Source: Omphiscola glabra (taxonomy: Eukaryota > Mollusca > Gastropoda > Lymnaeidae). Taken from it: a stretch of 64,000 nucleotides of DNA. The position numbers were made by a program, and so were the translations under genes. Below, one piece after another: positions 23,900 to 34,675 of the stretch (position 1 is its first letter; every line of letters starts with the position of its first letter). Below the pieces are notes generated by a model. It ran no database searches, was not told the origin of the DNA, and was given only the letters and a program-made list of their open reading frames with translations. Location: contig OZ024794.1 in assembly GCA_964017045.1 (NCBI GenBank), positions 21,563,316 to 21,627,315 of the forward strand, written 5' to 3'.

Positions 23900-24425
23900 G
23901 GTTTTCATAACACCTCCTCTTTGTGCTTTTCGGAGGGACAAGAGTCTTAGAGACATACTAGTTAGAAGCCACCTACCAGTAATGCAGGCCTGAGAAAGCT
24001 GCTCCTAGGCAACCGTTTCGTCCCAGCTACTTCGCGAATTAGCTGCAAGGTGGAAACCCACTTTAGAATCCCTCTTAGAGGGCGTCCGATACTCCCCCGG
24101 GACGGGTGGGGGGAGATATTAGGATGTTAATTTACCATCCCGGCCCCTAGGAAAGTGGACTGCTGACGCTTTAAACGCAGCGTCTTCGGACGACCAGATG
24201 TCTCCGGACGGGGAGGGTCTCAGTCGGCAAACCCGATCGAGCGGTTGCTGGTGGGGACGGTTCACGCCCGGGGGGGTCTCTGGCGTTCCCTCGCACGGTC
24301 CGACGTCGGATGAAACCCGGCACCTGGCAGGTGTGGGGGGGGGGGGCTCCAGGGAGGGCATAAGGAGCGCGAGCTCGACTGCTGGCTGACGCCATTTCCT
24401 AATGAGACATTTCAGTAATGCAGGC
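23900..24425. other. GC-rich insert of unknown origin
   Basis: Distinctly GC-rich compared with the AT-rich surroundings, absent from duplicate B, and directly before the Penelope fragment. Short open frames on both strands show no recognised domain. Probably part of a retroelement. Confidence 0.4.
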
Positions 24426-24429
24426 TCAT

Positions 24430-24905
24430 TATGGCACCAAAAGTTGCAATCGTAGCCGATGCAACACATGCCCTTACGTGATCCAAGTGGATAAGATCGC
24501 TTTCCCTCTGGAAATATTCAAAATAAAGAAGTGATTCACCTGCACAAGTCGCAACGTGATTTACACCATCATTTGCAAAAAGTGTGTTAAATTATACGTA
24601 GGAGAGACAGGTCGCCGTCTTGGAGACCACTTTAGAGAACACCTCTATAACATAAACAAACAGGCTCTTTGCCCGGTTTCTAAACATTCAATAGTCCTAA
24701 CCATAATGGCATTTCAGACATCGCTGTTACTGGTATACTCTATACTAGTAATACTTCAGATATGATTTATATGGAGAACAAATTAATAACAAGATTTGGT
24801 ACTTTAAACTCCATACGGGATAAACGAAATCCACAATTTCACGTAACTCCCACAAGCGTTTTTTGTATCTCAACTCTCTGATTAGGCATGAAACAGAGGA
24901 TCTCC
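24430..24905 (+). pseudogene. Penelope-like element fragment with GIY-YIG endonuclease domain
   Basis: The plus frames show, in order, a Cys-rich linker (SCNRSRCNTCPYV, about 24442-24480) and the GIY-YIG core VIYTIICKKCVKLYVGETGR (about 24556-24620), then RRLGDHFREHL. After a frameshift come the trailing helices MENKLITRFGTLN (about 24768-24806). This order is typical of Penelope-like retroelement C-termini, where GIY-YIG acts as the nicking endonuclease. At least two frameshifts and a stop make it inactive; the reverse transcriptase part is absent. Confidence 0.8.
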
Positions 24906-25530
24906 TATACCAGCGGGGTCACCAAGGATCATTGGAAAACACACATTTCCGATGCCGATGGTCTTAGAAACCGATTGTCACACATTTTCATTTATTAGAT
25001 ATCCCCTTTGAACTATTCACCCTATAATAAAGCTTAAACCTACAATGAAAACTACTGCACAAATCAGCTCGTTTACGGGTAATCGCGGATTATAAATAAG
25101 GCGTACCATAGACGAATCAGAAAAGTCCATTGAAAATGTAGAAGAAAAAACTCAAAGTTACCCCCCTTAATATCAAGTGATGCGCTTAACCAATGGCAAG
25201 TAAGGAAAACTTAAATAAATAAAGAATATAGGTCAAATGTCAGATGCTGAAATTACACCGAACAATAAATGCTACTATTGTTATCTAAGATAAGCTTAAA
25301 GTGAAAATTTAAAAAGTAAATATCGGTTGAGGAAGCAGAGTCTTTCTAGTGATAATACATGGGGTAAAGATAGTTACTGTTCAAGTTGTATGTGATTAGA
25401 ATCAGTGAACTGAGAGGAAAATTTAGGATTAAGTTTAATCAGTTTCAGTAGCTCTCACCTGCAGTCAGTACTATTTTGCCCAAGCTCAACATGCTGTCGT
25501 ACGAAGTTACGTCTCTTTTAAAAATTGCCC

Positions 25531-25562
25531 CTGATGAACGACGATTGCCTTATAAAGGCAAA
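25531..25562 (+). other. CTGATGA plus hairpin, degenerate hammerhead-like remnant
   Basis: CTGATGA (25531-25537) is followed by the hairpin TTGCCTTATAAAGGCAA (25545-25561) but not by GAAAC. It lies downstream of the Penelope fragment, where hammerhead motifs are known in this class. Low confidence as a ribozyme. Confidence 0.3.
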
Positions 25563-25599
25563 AAATAAAAATAAAACGCAAAATAAAAAGTATGCTCGT

Positions 25600-26480
25600 C
25601 TACTGCTTCACGCCTTCTTTTGAATCTGACCATTGAGTGATGAGAGCATTACAATGATTTACAACATAGTCATTGTTAATCATTTGAAACAATTGTATTT
25701 ATTACCAGCTGATTACAAGCTGTTAAACACGTTATAAAATATCTCTATGTTTTCATTGTTATTGAAAATGCAGGCCATTATCTTTTATGTTATTAATGAA
25801 AATCTTACAGTGAACTGAGTAATGACTGATGTGTATGTGCAAAACAGCATAACATACGCCTATTCCATAAATTTCAGTACCAGTTCAAGGTCGTAATGAG
25901 TCATATTACTTATATGTCAGTTATAATTTATAATAAGCTGAATGATAATAGCACCGTGAAAGTATAAACTTAATTAATTTATTACATTATCAATGAGTCA
26001 TTACACGGAAATTACACCACCTGTACACGATCTCAGTGGCTTCTACACTGCTTTAGATTTAAAAATATTCTACGATTTTTTGAAAAATAATTGTTTTTTA
26101 TTTCGGCCACAATTTGTTTTCTTATTTAGAGAGGTCACTTAAGTTTCATAAGTGACGAGTAAGAGATGTAATTGGCTTTTAAAAAACATACAATATAGTT
26201 AAATTAATAAATTTCAATTTTCAGTGGAAAGAGTTGACAAATCACAATATTGAGTCAGTCTGATATTAAACTGTAAAAATCTGTCACAAAATATCTAGTA
26301 ACTGATTTATTTTAAAAGTAAAGTGGTATCTCTAAATACAGGCAAATTATAGAATTGTATTTTTACTTGAGAACATGTTGGATACTTTAAAACTTTAAAA
26401 TCCCCCTTTTTCAAACTCTTCAAAATGTTACATGTCTGTTTTTTACACTGATATCTTCAATATACCATCTTTTAGCAAAC
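25600..26480. other. No gene seen; AT-rich
   Basis: No open frame of note, no tandem repeat and no recognised element. Confidence 0.45.
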
Positions 26481-26486
26481 CATCCC

Positions 26487-27121
26487 ATGACAATGGATCG
26501 TGTAGAAAAGAACGTTAAGAAAAGACAATTCACTGAGGATTATTTGCAGTATGATTTTACCTCAATAATTACAACAGGGATTGAGAAACCGCAATGTGTT
26601 ATTTGTTGTGAAGTTCTATCAGGCGAATCAAAGAAGCCGAACAAACTAAAAGCCATTTTGATAGCAAGCATTCGAGCTTTGCCGGCAAGGATACCAACTA
26701 TTTCAGAAGTAAAGCTGATGGACTCCAGAAAGCCAGACTTGACACTGGTGAAAAGAACTACAAACAAAACGTAGCAGCCGTTGAAGCTTCATATTTGGAG
26801 GCACTCAGAATCGCCAGAGCTATGAAACCTCACACCATTGCTGAAGATTTATTGCTGCCAGCGGCCAAAAACATTGTTCGCGTTATGATCGAAGACGAAT
26901 TTGTTACGAAATTGAGTACAATTTCCTTATCTAACGACACTGTCCGCAGAAGAATAGATGCCATGGTAATCAGGTCTAAATACAGACTTGTTGTGGAAGA
27001 TGATCTTCGTTGTGCTCTTGGAAAGACTGCCCCGAGCATTTCTGATCTGGTAAAAAAAAAAGAAGCAATCTCAACCTTGGCACCGACGTTGGTTCTCTAC
27101 GCATACTGTCGCAAAATGTAG
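26487..27121 (+). pseudogene. hAT transposase (ZBED5-like) pseudogene, frameshifted and truncated
   Basis: Frame 1 (26487 onward) gives a BED-type finger region, EKPQCVICCEVLSGESKKPN. A one-base frameshift near 26650 moves the continuation to another frame (HFDSKHSSFAGKD, then KNYKQNVAAVEASYLEALR), which runs on into RAMKPHTIAEDLLLPAAKNI and LSNDTVRRRIDAM up to the stop at 27121. These blocks are the N-terminal half of Charlie/ZBED5-type hAT transposases. The catalytic core and dimerisation domain are deleted. A SPIN-like 3' terminus 230 bp downstream (27350-27448) suggests one internally deleted element. Confidence 0.8.
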
Positions 27122-27349
27122 CAATGTAGTTTAATGTTGTTATATAAGACTACTACCCATGCTACACCTTGCCTCAAGACAAAATCTCATTTATTTGTAG
27201 TTAGAAATAAAGTGTTCACAATATATAATGACCTATTGTTTTTTTGTGATTAATCCCCATGTTTGAAATGTGTTCCATTTGTAACCATGAAAATAAATCC
27301 TGGATATCAGATATTTGCATTACTATTCATAACAGAAGCAATATTACAG

Positions 27350-27448
27350 TTAAGAAGTAGCAACGAAAATAAGTTGATGGTTGGGGGTCGCCACAACATG
27401 AGGAACTGCATTAAGGGGTCGCGGCATTAGAAAGGTTGAGAACCACTG
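27350..27448 (+). mobile_element. SPIN/Charlie-like hAT right terminus
   Basis: GTAGCAACGAAAATAAGTTG, GGTTGGGGGTCGCCACAACA, GGGGTCGCGGCATTAG and the final GGTTGAGAACCACTG match the right half of the MITEs at 14236 and 39911. No left end is seen, consistent with being the 3' end of the transposase-bearing copy. Confidence 0.8.
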
Positions 27449-27671
27449 TCCTACACGGTTTGATCAAGGGGTGATAATCAATTAATTACTTTCAAAAATT
27501 TATTTTAATCAGTACTCTCCCTTTTGCTGTGTTTTGTTATAACCGCTTCCTGTTGGTGTATGATATGTTTTTAATAGTTAATAGTTGGTTTATTTAATAA
27601 CACGTCTTGTTGCTTTTGAGTATCTAATAGCTCTTTTTGTTGTAAGGTTAATTAATTGTATTTATTTTTAT

Positions 27672-27958
27672 TCATAATAAGTTTCGGTACGTTAACCCAT
27701 ACGGAATAACCAAATCCACAATTTTACACAACTGCCATGTTTTTTCCTGTTTTGGTTTTTTTTACATTTCATTTCAAGTCACTTCCTTTCGATGCTTCTT
27801 TCCTTTGTCTCTGTTTCTTTCTTCTTTATGTATGATAATTTTGTCTATATATGTAAACTTGTTTTTACATTTATTTGTCTTGTTGTACTGATGAAGGCAA
27901 ATGCCGAAACGTCTACTTTTGTGTATTGTAAAATTACTAATAAAGCTTAATATATATT
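27672..27958 (+). mobile_element. 5'-truncated Penelope-like 3' region
   Basis: 27680-27735 matches 24795-24850 of the first Penelope fragment (CGTTAACCCATACGGAATAA versus CTTTAAACTCCATACGGGAT; AATCCACAATTT in both). It continues about 220 bp further 3', ending after ATTACTAATAAAGCTTAATA. Confidence 0.65.
27888..27913 (+). ncRNA. Hammerhead-ribozyme-like core in the Penelope 3' region
   Basis: CTGATGA (27888-27894), A, stem GGC-AAAT-GCC, then GAAA (27906-27909) and CGTC (27910-27913). Penelope-like elements are known to carry minimal hammerheads near their ends. The extra A after CTGATGA departs from the strict consensus, so activity is uncertain. Confidence 0.5.
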
Positions 27959-27992
27959 GTTATATTGACACAGATTGTTCTTGTCTATTTAA

Positions 27993-28513
27993 TCTGTCTA
28001 TGGCGGGCAGTCACACAGCGATCTCGGTCGTGATCGTCTGATCAACTTTCCCATGACCGAAGACAGCGATTACTTCAGATCGTGGTATGCAGCTTTGGGA
28101 AATAAGACTCTGGCTCGGGGCGAGTTTGCAATATCCCAGTGGGAGACAGAGTTATCGGGGATTTGACACATGACAGGTTTTTTTTTTTTTTTTTTTTTTC
28201 AAGCTCGTGTGGCCCCTGGAGCAGTATCACCCAAAAAACTTTAGGGGGCTTGACTTTCGTGTGGGCTTTTGGAAGTCTTATGACGTTATGAGTTTGACGA
28301 AATAAGTTTAAGTTTAAAATAAAAATGAAGGGTAACGGACATTTTTCAGGAACCAAATGGAAATGAAACCAATTTGTACCAATTTGTGTGGAGGATGTCA
28401 ACTTTTCAATAAAATTATTGTTGTGCTCTTGATTCCATTTTTTCAGTTAAAAACAAACTACTGTTCGAAAAAAGCTTCAGTGCGTACACATTTTGTTTCA
28501 TATTAATTTAGGT
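27993..28513. repeat. Flank block E, unit A copy
   Basis: About 0.5 kb, closely matching 38091-38614 (shared CGTCTGATCAACTTTCCCAT, GAAGACAGCGATTACTTCAG, CCAAAAAACTTTAG). A diverged third copy lies near 50329-50450. In unit A it is directly followed by duplicate B, marking the tandem junction. No coding frame recognised. Confidence 0.85.
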
Positions 28514-28720
28514 TTTTCATAGAGAGGCCGCGGAGTCTTTGAGAAGTGTAAGCGTTGGGCACACAAATTGGGAACCACTGCTCAAAAAAAGGTATCCTTA
28601 CATTCATGTGATTTGTAAAAGTAGTACTATTTTAAACAACGGAAAAAAACAACAACCAAAACAAATCATACGTTTAAAAAAGTAAGAAGACACAGTGAGT
28701 GGAAGTTATTTTAAAAAATG

Positions 28721-28726
28721 TTTATT
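28721..28726 (-). terminator. Candidate poly(A) signal AATAAA for paralogue B
   Basis: AATAAA on the minus strand about 107 nt beyond the exon 4 stop, conserved in position with paralogue A. Confidence 0.55.
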
Positions 28727-28832
28727 TCAGGCACACTATTTTGAGAATGGCCTTGGAAATATTGGTACAATTTTAGGGAAGACACACGCATGTGTCACGT
28801 GATGGTCGCAGGGTTATCTGTCCTGACATCCC

Positions 28833-28864
28833 CTACTTGTTATAGCCATAGGCACGGGGCATAA
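28833..28864 (-). CDS. Paralogue B exon 4: short C-terminal exon
   Basis: Acceptor TTCTCCCACAG|TT in phase with exon 3; encodes FMPRAYGYNK then TAG. Splicing leaves an even total of ten cysteines, whereas read-through of exon 3 would leave eleven, which favours this structure. Confidence 0.6.
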
Positions 28865-31800
28865 CTGTGGGAGAAATTAAGCAATAACTTTAAATTTGTG
28901 CCACGAAACAATATTATTTAGGTTTGAACTTGAATAATAATAATAACAATAGTAATAATAATAGTAATAGTAATATCAACTTTTTTTAAAAACGATAACA
29001 CCTCTCCAAAGCCTGATTCTATACGTATAAACAAGGAAACCATATGATCTTACAACATATGTTTAGCGGTCGATTTTTCAGAATGACAAAAAATTTGGCT
29101 GATTGTGTCCCTTGCCATGTTTTATTGCCTCAAAGAGCAAACAATCCTATAGTTACCCCCCTCTTTGATCTGTTAATGCACTAGCTTATGATCATTGAAG
29201 CTCTAATTTCCTCTGAATACCCAAAACTTTGGAAGCTATTCAAACATGGACTTTTCTTAAAAAACTTACGAATCTGCCGAAATTGCCTAATTCCTCTTTT
29301 TTTTTTTAATTTGCTCAATTTTTTTTTTAAATAATGTTACTGTAGAGTGTGTGTATGAAAGCTAAGTGTTTAAAAACTACTTATTGACTGCTACTACTTA
29401 CAATAGTTGTGCTGGCATGTGCAGATTTTGTAGTCGAAATAAGTTCCTGATGGGCAGGACATTTCATAGCCGTCCAGGAGGAACTTGTAGATGTCACTTG
29501 GGTGAGGGATCGTTTTCTCATTACAGGCTGCAGACAGCGACAGAAGAAGTTACAATGTGAAACAGTCTCAACTTTTTACAAGTTACAATGTGAAACTGTG
29601 TCAACATTTACAAGTTGCAATGTGATACTGTGCAACCTTTAAAAAAGATACAATGTGAAACTGTGTCACCTTTTTACAAGTCACAACTACTTTCGGTCGT
29701 CTTTTCAGGGACAGTTGATGACGTCACTTTATGACGTGAAAACTTTTTTAAAAATAACATTTTTAAAAAATTATAAAAATATTCAAAAACTAGGTCAATA
29801 ATTCCACTAAGTGGTCCCGTGAATGACCCCGTTACCTGTGGTACACGACGCATCAGCCACACACTTGCCGGACTTCACGTCAAACCTGTTCTTGTTGTTA
29901 CACTGACGATACAGGACCTCTCCATCATCACACTCCATGTACGCGAAACAAACACCAGTAACAGCATACGTGTTCCCATTGTCTTGGGGGCCGCACTGAT
30001 CTGAAGATGGGCAGTCATACAACATCGTGATACACAGTTTTTTAAAAATAACATTGCTTTTTTAAAACTATGGATGAAAAGCCTAATGAAAATCTCTCAC
30101 TGTCAAAGATTTTTAAAAGGAAAACGGAACCGAACAAATATATATTTTAAAAGGGTTGGGTAAACAAAATATTGAATGGTTTCGATCGACGCCTATTGAA
30201 GCCAATGACCTTCGCCCACCCCTTCCCCCACCCCTCCCCCAACCCCGCCCATTTTCCCCATGTCTTGGTGCCAGTGAAATACCAGCGGTGAATTATCAGC
30301 TTTAGTTTATTGTTTGAGCTGATATTCTAAAAATTTCTCATCTGCTGTATCCATTAGTTCAACGAAAGAACCGAGAACCGGGTAGTTTCAAACGCTTGTA
30401 ATATTTTGTATACTCTATTTAGAAGACACCATTAAACGTACGATATCTGGGGGTTTAATTTTCATAGGATTTGTTGTTGTTGTTGTTGTTGTTTTCCAGC
30501 CATTAATGCTGTGTAAAGGCCCCTTACCCCCTCTCTAACCAACTCACTACGTTGTTTTGTTGCGTTCCTTTTTTCAGGTTTAACCTTACTTTGTTTAACG
30601 AACTTCCAACTCATTGCAGTAGCGACATTTCTAAACCAGCACTGTAAGGCAATGTACCCGGTACAAAGGCTATGACCTCTTCGTGGTGCTACCAGACTAG
30701 TAAGGCTGAGGTGGAGTCGGTCACATCCTGAAGCGAAAGAACCTGGCGTCTTACGCCGACAGCCGAAATACTCACTGGACGCGGGACTCGGGCGACGTAA
30801 AACCTGAGCCCTAGTGGAGGGGTGGTAGTTGAACAGCCCTGACTCTGATCACATCATGGCCAGTACGATTAGATTTAATGACACCCCAGTAAATGACTTC
30901 TTCATTAGTGTCTATTATCAGGCTAGTGGAGGACACGGACACTGCTCCTGGGTTGGGAAGCCAACCCCCCAGTGCCGACATCGGGTGACAGGTCAGTACG
31001 AGACGAAAAAAGCTAATGGACATAGACGTAGGTCAGTACGAGACGAAGAAAGCTAATGGACATGGACGTAGGTCGCGCTAAGGGGCGCCCCCACCCCTCT
31101 AACCTCGTTATTGTATAGTTGAAAGTCTGTGTTATCCAAAAACAATGAACAATACATTGGCTAAGATTTCCATTGGTCTCTTTTGCAGGAATTCCCCCCC
31201 CCGCCCACGCACCCGCCACTCCCCCCCCCCCCCCCCCCGCGCGTCAAAAATTATTTTTACCTGACTATTTTAATATGTATTTTTAACAACTTTAATTACT
31301 TTTTAATTCAAATGGTAAAAGTCAAAGAATTCATCAGATGTTTGTCTATTCAAATACGTGATGATCTCACATTTTAAATAACACTATTTATAACTATCGA
31401 TACTTCCCCCCCCCAAGCATTTTTCTACGTACGCAAAACGTTTGTGCTGATGAATTTCGAAATATCTAAATCTTTTCCAATGAGAACTTAACAATCTCCC
31501 ACCAATGTTCCCTCTGAGGTTTGCTGGTTCGTGTGCAAAATCATAAAGTTGTGTGCAAAGTAGAGTGCAGCGTATCTGTTCGAATGTATTTTTTTATAAA
31601 AATTTGCTGCGCGGATGCTCAAAACTGCTGAACGGCCACTGTGAGGCAGCCGCGCAGTTTAAAGGGAACATTGTCTCCCACTCGAAGCTAATTCCGGATC
31701 CGAGCTACCGCCATTGTGTGTAGGCGTCATAGAGACAGCATTTCACTTGCTAGTCGAGTTCCCGACACTAATAAGTGGCCGATTTGGGGAAAATTCAAGA

Positions 31801-33735
31801 AGTCCACATCGAAAGTCTGATCTAGGGCGACGCCCAGAAGAAGCGGTGCGCCTGTAATGTGCTTGCCGGGGCCATAAAGGGACGTTAGATCGGCACCAAA
31901 AAGATAATAAGCGTTGAGTAATCTTGAAATTATGACGCGTTTATTTTGATCTACTTACATGCTCCAGGGCTGTAGGCGCCTTCTGTTTGGTAGTTATAGT
32001 CTGGATTGTAACTAGACGATGGGATGGTTGGCTGACTGGGGTAACTTGGCTGACTTGGGTAGGTTGGTTGACTTGGGTAGGTTGGCTTGCTTGGATTTGA
32101 TGGTTGGCTTGGGTAAGTTGGTTGACTTGGGTAGGTTGGTTGACTTGGGTAGGTTGGCTGACTGGGGTAGCTTGGCTGACTAGGGTAGGTTGGTTGACTT
32201 GGGTAGGTTGGCTTGCTTGGATTTGATGGTTGGCTTGGGTATGTAGGTTTGCTTGGGTATGTAGGTTGACTTGGGTAGGTTGGTTGGCTTGGGTAGCTTG
32301 GCTGACTTGGGTAGGTTGATTGAGTTGGGTAGGTTGGTTGGCTTGGATAGCTTGGCTTACTTGGGTAGGTTGGTTGAGTTGGGTAGCTTGGTTGACTTGG
32401 GTAGGTTGGTTGACTTGGGTAGGTTGGTTGACTTGGGTAGGTTGGTTGACTTGGGTATGTTGGCTGACTTGGGTAGGTTGGCTTGCTTGGAGTTGATGGT
32501 TGGCTTGGGTATGTAGGTTGGCTTGGGTAGGTTGGTTGACTAGGGTATGTAGGTTGACTAGGGTATGTAGGCTGACGTGGGTAGGTTGGCTGACTTGGGT
32601 AGGTTGGCTGACTTGGGTAGGTTGGCTGACTTGGGTAGGTTGGTTGACTTGGGTAGGTTGGTTGACTTGGGTAGGTTGGCTGACTTGGATAGGTTGGCTT
32701 GCTTGGAGTTGATGGTTGGCTTGGGTAAGTTGGTTGACTTGGGTAGGTTGGTTGACTTGGGTAGGTTGGCTGACTTGGGTAGGTTGGTTGACTTGGGTAG
32801 GTTGGCTGACTTGGATAGGTTGGCTTGCTTGGAGTTGATGGTTGGCTTGGGTATGTAGGTTGGCTTGGGTAGGTTGGTTGACTAGGGTATGTAGGCTGAC
32901 TTGGGTATGTTGGTTGACTTGGGTAACTTGGTTGACTTGGGTAGGTTGGTTGACTTGGATAGGTTGGCTGAATTGGGTAGGTTGGTTGACTTGGATAGGT
33001 TGGCTGAATTGAGTAGGTTGGTTGACTTGGGTAGGTTGGTTGACTTGGGTAGGTTGGTTGAGTTGGGTAGGTTGGTTGACTTGGGTAGTTTGGCTGACTT
33101 GGGTAGGTTGGCTTGCTAGGAGTTGAAGGTTGGCTTGGGTATGTAGGTTGGCTTGGGTAGGTTGGTTGACTTGTGTAAGTTGGTTGACTTAGGTAGGATG
33201 GTTGACTTGGGTAGGTTGGTTGACTTGGATAGGTTGGTTGACTTGGGTAGAATATAGTGGGGCTAGAAGGTTGGCTTGGATAATTTGTCTGGCTTGGGTA
33301 GGTTGGTTGACTTGGGTAGGTTGGTTGACTTGGGTAGGTTGGTTGACTAGGGTAGGTTTGTTGACTTGGGTAGACTATGGTTGGGCTAGATGGTTGGCTT
33401 GGATAACTTGGCTGGCTGGGATAGCTTGGCTGACTGGGATAGCTTGGCTGGCTAGGATAGGTTGGCTGGCTAGGATTGCCAACTGGTACGTAGCTAGAGA
33501 CTGGGGAAGGGGAATAAGAAGTGCCGGGGGACACAACTGGGTTATAATATATTGGGGAGTTGCTTGCTTGATACAACGGTAAGTACTCTTCGTTATTGTA
33601 CCCATAACTAACACTCTTAGGAGCTGTTTGAGATGGACTTGGGTTGTACAGTGTAGCAACTGGTTGGTATGTGTCATACTGTCCGAGAGCCAAACCCACA
33701 ATTGACAGGGTGATGAAAATCTTGAGGCTAGCCAT
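28833..33735 (-). CDS. Secreted Pro/Tyr-rich hexapeptide-repeat protein with a chitin-binding domain, paralogue B (4 exons)
   Basis: Proposed join on the minus strand: 33735-31959, 30000-29836, 29527-29402, 28864-28833; about 699 residues, introns all phase 1 with GT/AG ends. Domain order as in paralogue A: signal peptide 1-18, unique Tyr/Pro/Ser region 19-90, YPSQPT-type repeats about 91-570, CBM14 domain about 593-647, Cys-rich tail, C-terminus FMPRAYGYNK. The repeat domain is about 125 residues longer than in A, by unequal change in hexapeptide number. This copy looks intact, with no frameshift or stop across four exons, so it is the better candidate for the functional gene. If exon 3 read through, the product would be about 691 residues ending in CK. 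Confidence 0.88.
29402..29527 (-). CDS. Paralogue B exon 3: Cys-rich tail
   Basis: Acceptor CTGTCTGCAG|CC. Encodes CNEKTIPHPSDIYKFLLDGY and then the same EMSCPSGTYFDYKICTCQHN as A. All three residue differences from A are non-synonymous. Ends at the GTAAGTAG that is either donor or K-stop. Confidence 0.85.
29540..29690. repeat. Degenerate 33-bp repeat in intron 2 of paralogue B, about 4 copies
   Basis: Units GTTACAATGTGAAACTGTGT with diverged spacers; the unexpanded counterpart of 16855-17392. Confidence 0.85.
29836..30000 (-). CDS. Paralogue B exon 2: CBM14 chitin-binding domain
   Basis: 165 bp, acceptor CCATCTTCAG|AT, donor ACAG|GTAACG. Six cysteines with the same 14-5-9-12-5 spacing as A. 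It differs from A almost only in the first loop (DNGNT for YFGIK, V for D before Cys 2). Confidence 0.93.
30735..31680. other. Intron 1 insertion specific to paralogue B
   Basis: No counterpart in paralogue A. Holds a ~40-bp direct repeat (GGTCAGTACGAGACGAAAAA at 30991, again at 31031), poly-C tracts near 31210-31240, and a hAT MITE at its right end. No coding domain recognised. Confidence 0.6.
31503..31673. mobile_element. hAT-type MITE, 171 bp, with perfect target duplication
   Basis: Starts CAATGTTCCCTCTGAGG; the right end, read inward, is CAATGTTCCCTTTAAACTG. Flanked by perfect 8-bp duplications TCTCCCAC (31495-31502 and 31674-31681). Absent from paralogue A, so it inserted after the duplication or was lost there. 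Confidence 0.9.
31959..33735 (-). CDS. Paralogue B exon 1: signal peptide and hexapeptide repeats
   Basis: From ATG 33735-33733 to donor GCAT|GTAAGT at 31959/31958. The 18-bp array is dominated by YPSQPT, with recurrent PSTPSKPTYPSQ blocks at irregular spacing; some stretches of TYPSQP repeats are nearly identical in DNA as well, suggesting recent expansion. Tyr falls about every sixth residue. Confidence 0.92.
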
Positions 33736-33793
33736 TTCTTTGTGTCTCTTCAGATCACCTATTTGAAAATGTCAAGAATTGTGACTAAATAAT

Positions 33794-33803
33794 AATATAT
33801 AAA
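33794..33803 (-). promoter_or_regulatory. TATA-like element of paralogue B
   Basis: TTTATATATT on the minus strand about 60 nt before the ATG; a small insertion relative to A moves it slightly upstream. Confidence 0.5.
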
Positions 33804-34023
33804 TGTTTATAATATAACAGCAAACTAAACCGGGGCTATTTCGTTCATATTTTTCAGTGTCTAATAAAAGTTCATTTGAAATTAAAGATTAAATTTTAAA
33901 AAATATTCAGATACCAGTTGGGGCCACGCAATCAAAATGGGCGTGTAAGATACTGGAAGAGGTGTATAATCTATACTAATAATTCCAGATGTGTGGACAT
34001 TGAAGGTTCTTCTGCCCGTATTA

Positions 34024-34195
34024 AGCATGGACCATGTTACGGTTAGCATGGACCATGTTACGGTTAGCATGGACCATGTTACGGTTAGCATGGACCATGT
34101 TACGGTTAGCATGGACCATGTTACGGTTAGCATGGACCATGTTACGGTTAGCATGGACCATGTTACGGTTTTCATGGACCATGTTACCGTTTACA
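34024..34195. repeat. 21-bp minisatellite upstream of paralogue B, 8 copies
   Basis: Same unit as 20990-21490 (ATGGACCATGTTACGGTTAG plus C), nearly identical copies. Confidence 0.95.
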
Positions 34196-34675
34196 AAGTC
34201 TAGGATCTGTGTCCTTATCTGGTATTTCAGCAAACTGTTTAATCAATTATTTTCAAAATTTCTGGGTTTATCATCATTGCCAAATAGGAAGAGGGGGTGA
34301 CAATGTGGCAGACATCGTCCTTGAACTCAAAGACGTAGACAAGTGTTCGTTTGTGTGCTTTTGTTGATTACGTGATAACCGCGCGTCTGGGCAAGCAGCG
34401 AATGAGTGCGCAGCACGGTGCGCTATGAGAGCGGGGCGGACAAGATCCACCCGGGAATTATTATGACAGAGCATATCATTATGATAGATTATTCTTATAG
34501 ATTGTTATATTCGATTATTATTATTATTATAGATATGTTTTAATGTAAGTTTATGTTATTTTGTTTTTCAATAAATTTTTATTTAATGCATACACTGAAT
34601 TCAAGCGGTCAATCCAATATTAGTATAGGCAAACATCAATAAAATTAGTTGTTGTTGTTTTGTTTTTGTGTGTTG

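Noticed and set aside
24119..24469. Pro/Arg-rich frame in the GC-rich insert
   Set aside because: Open frames on both strands are expected from the GC content; no recognised domain or splice context.
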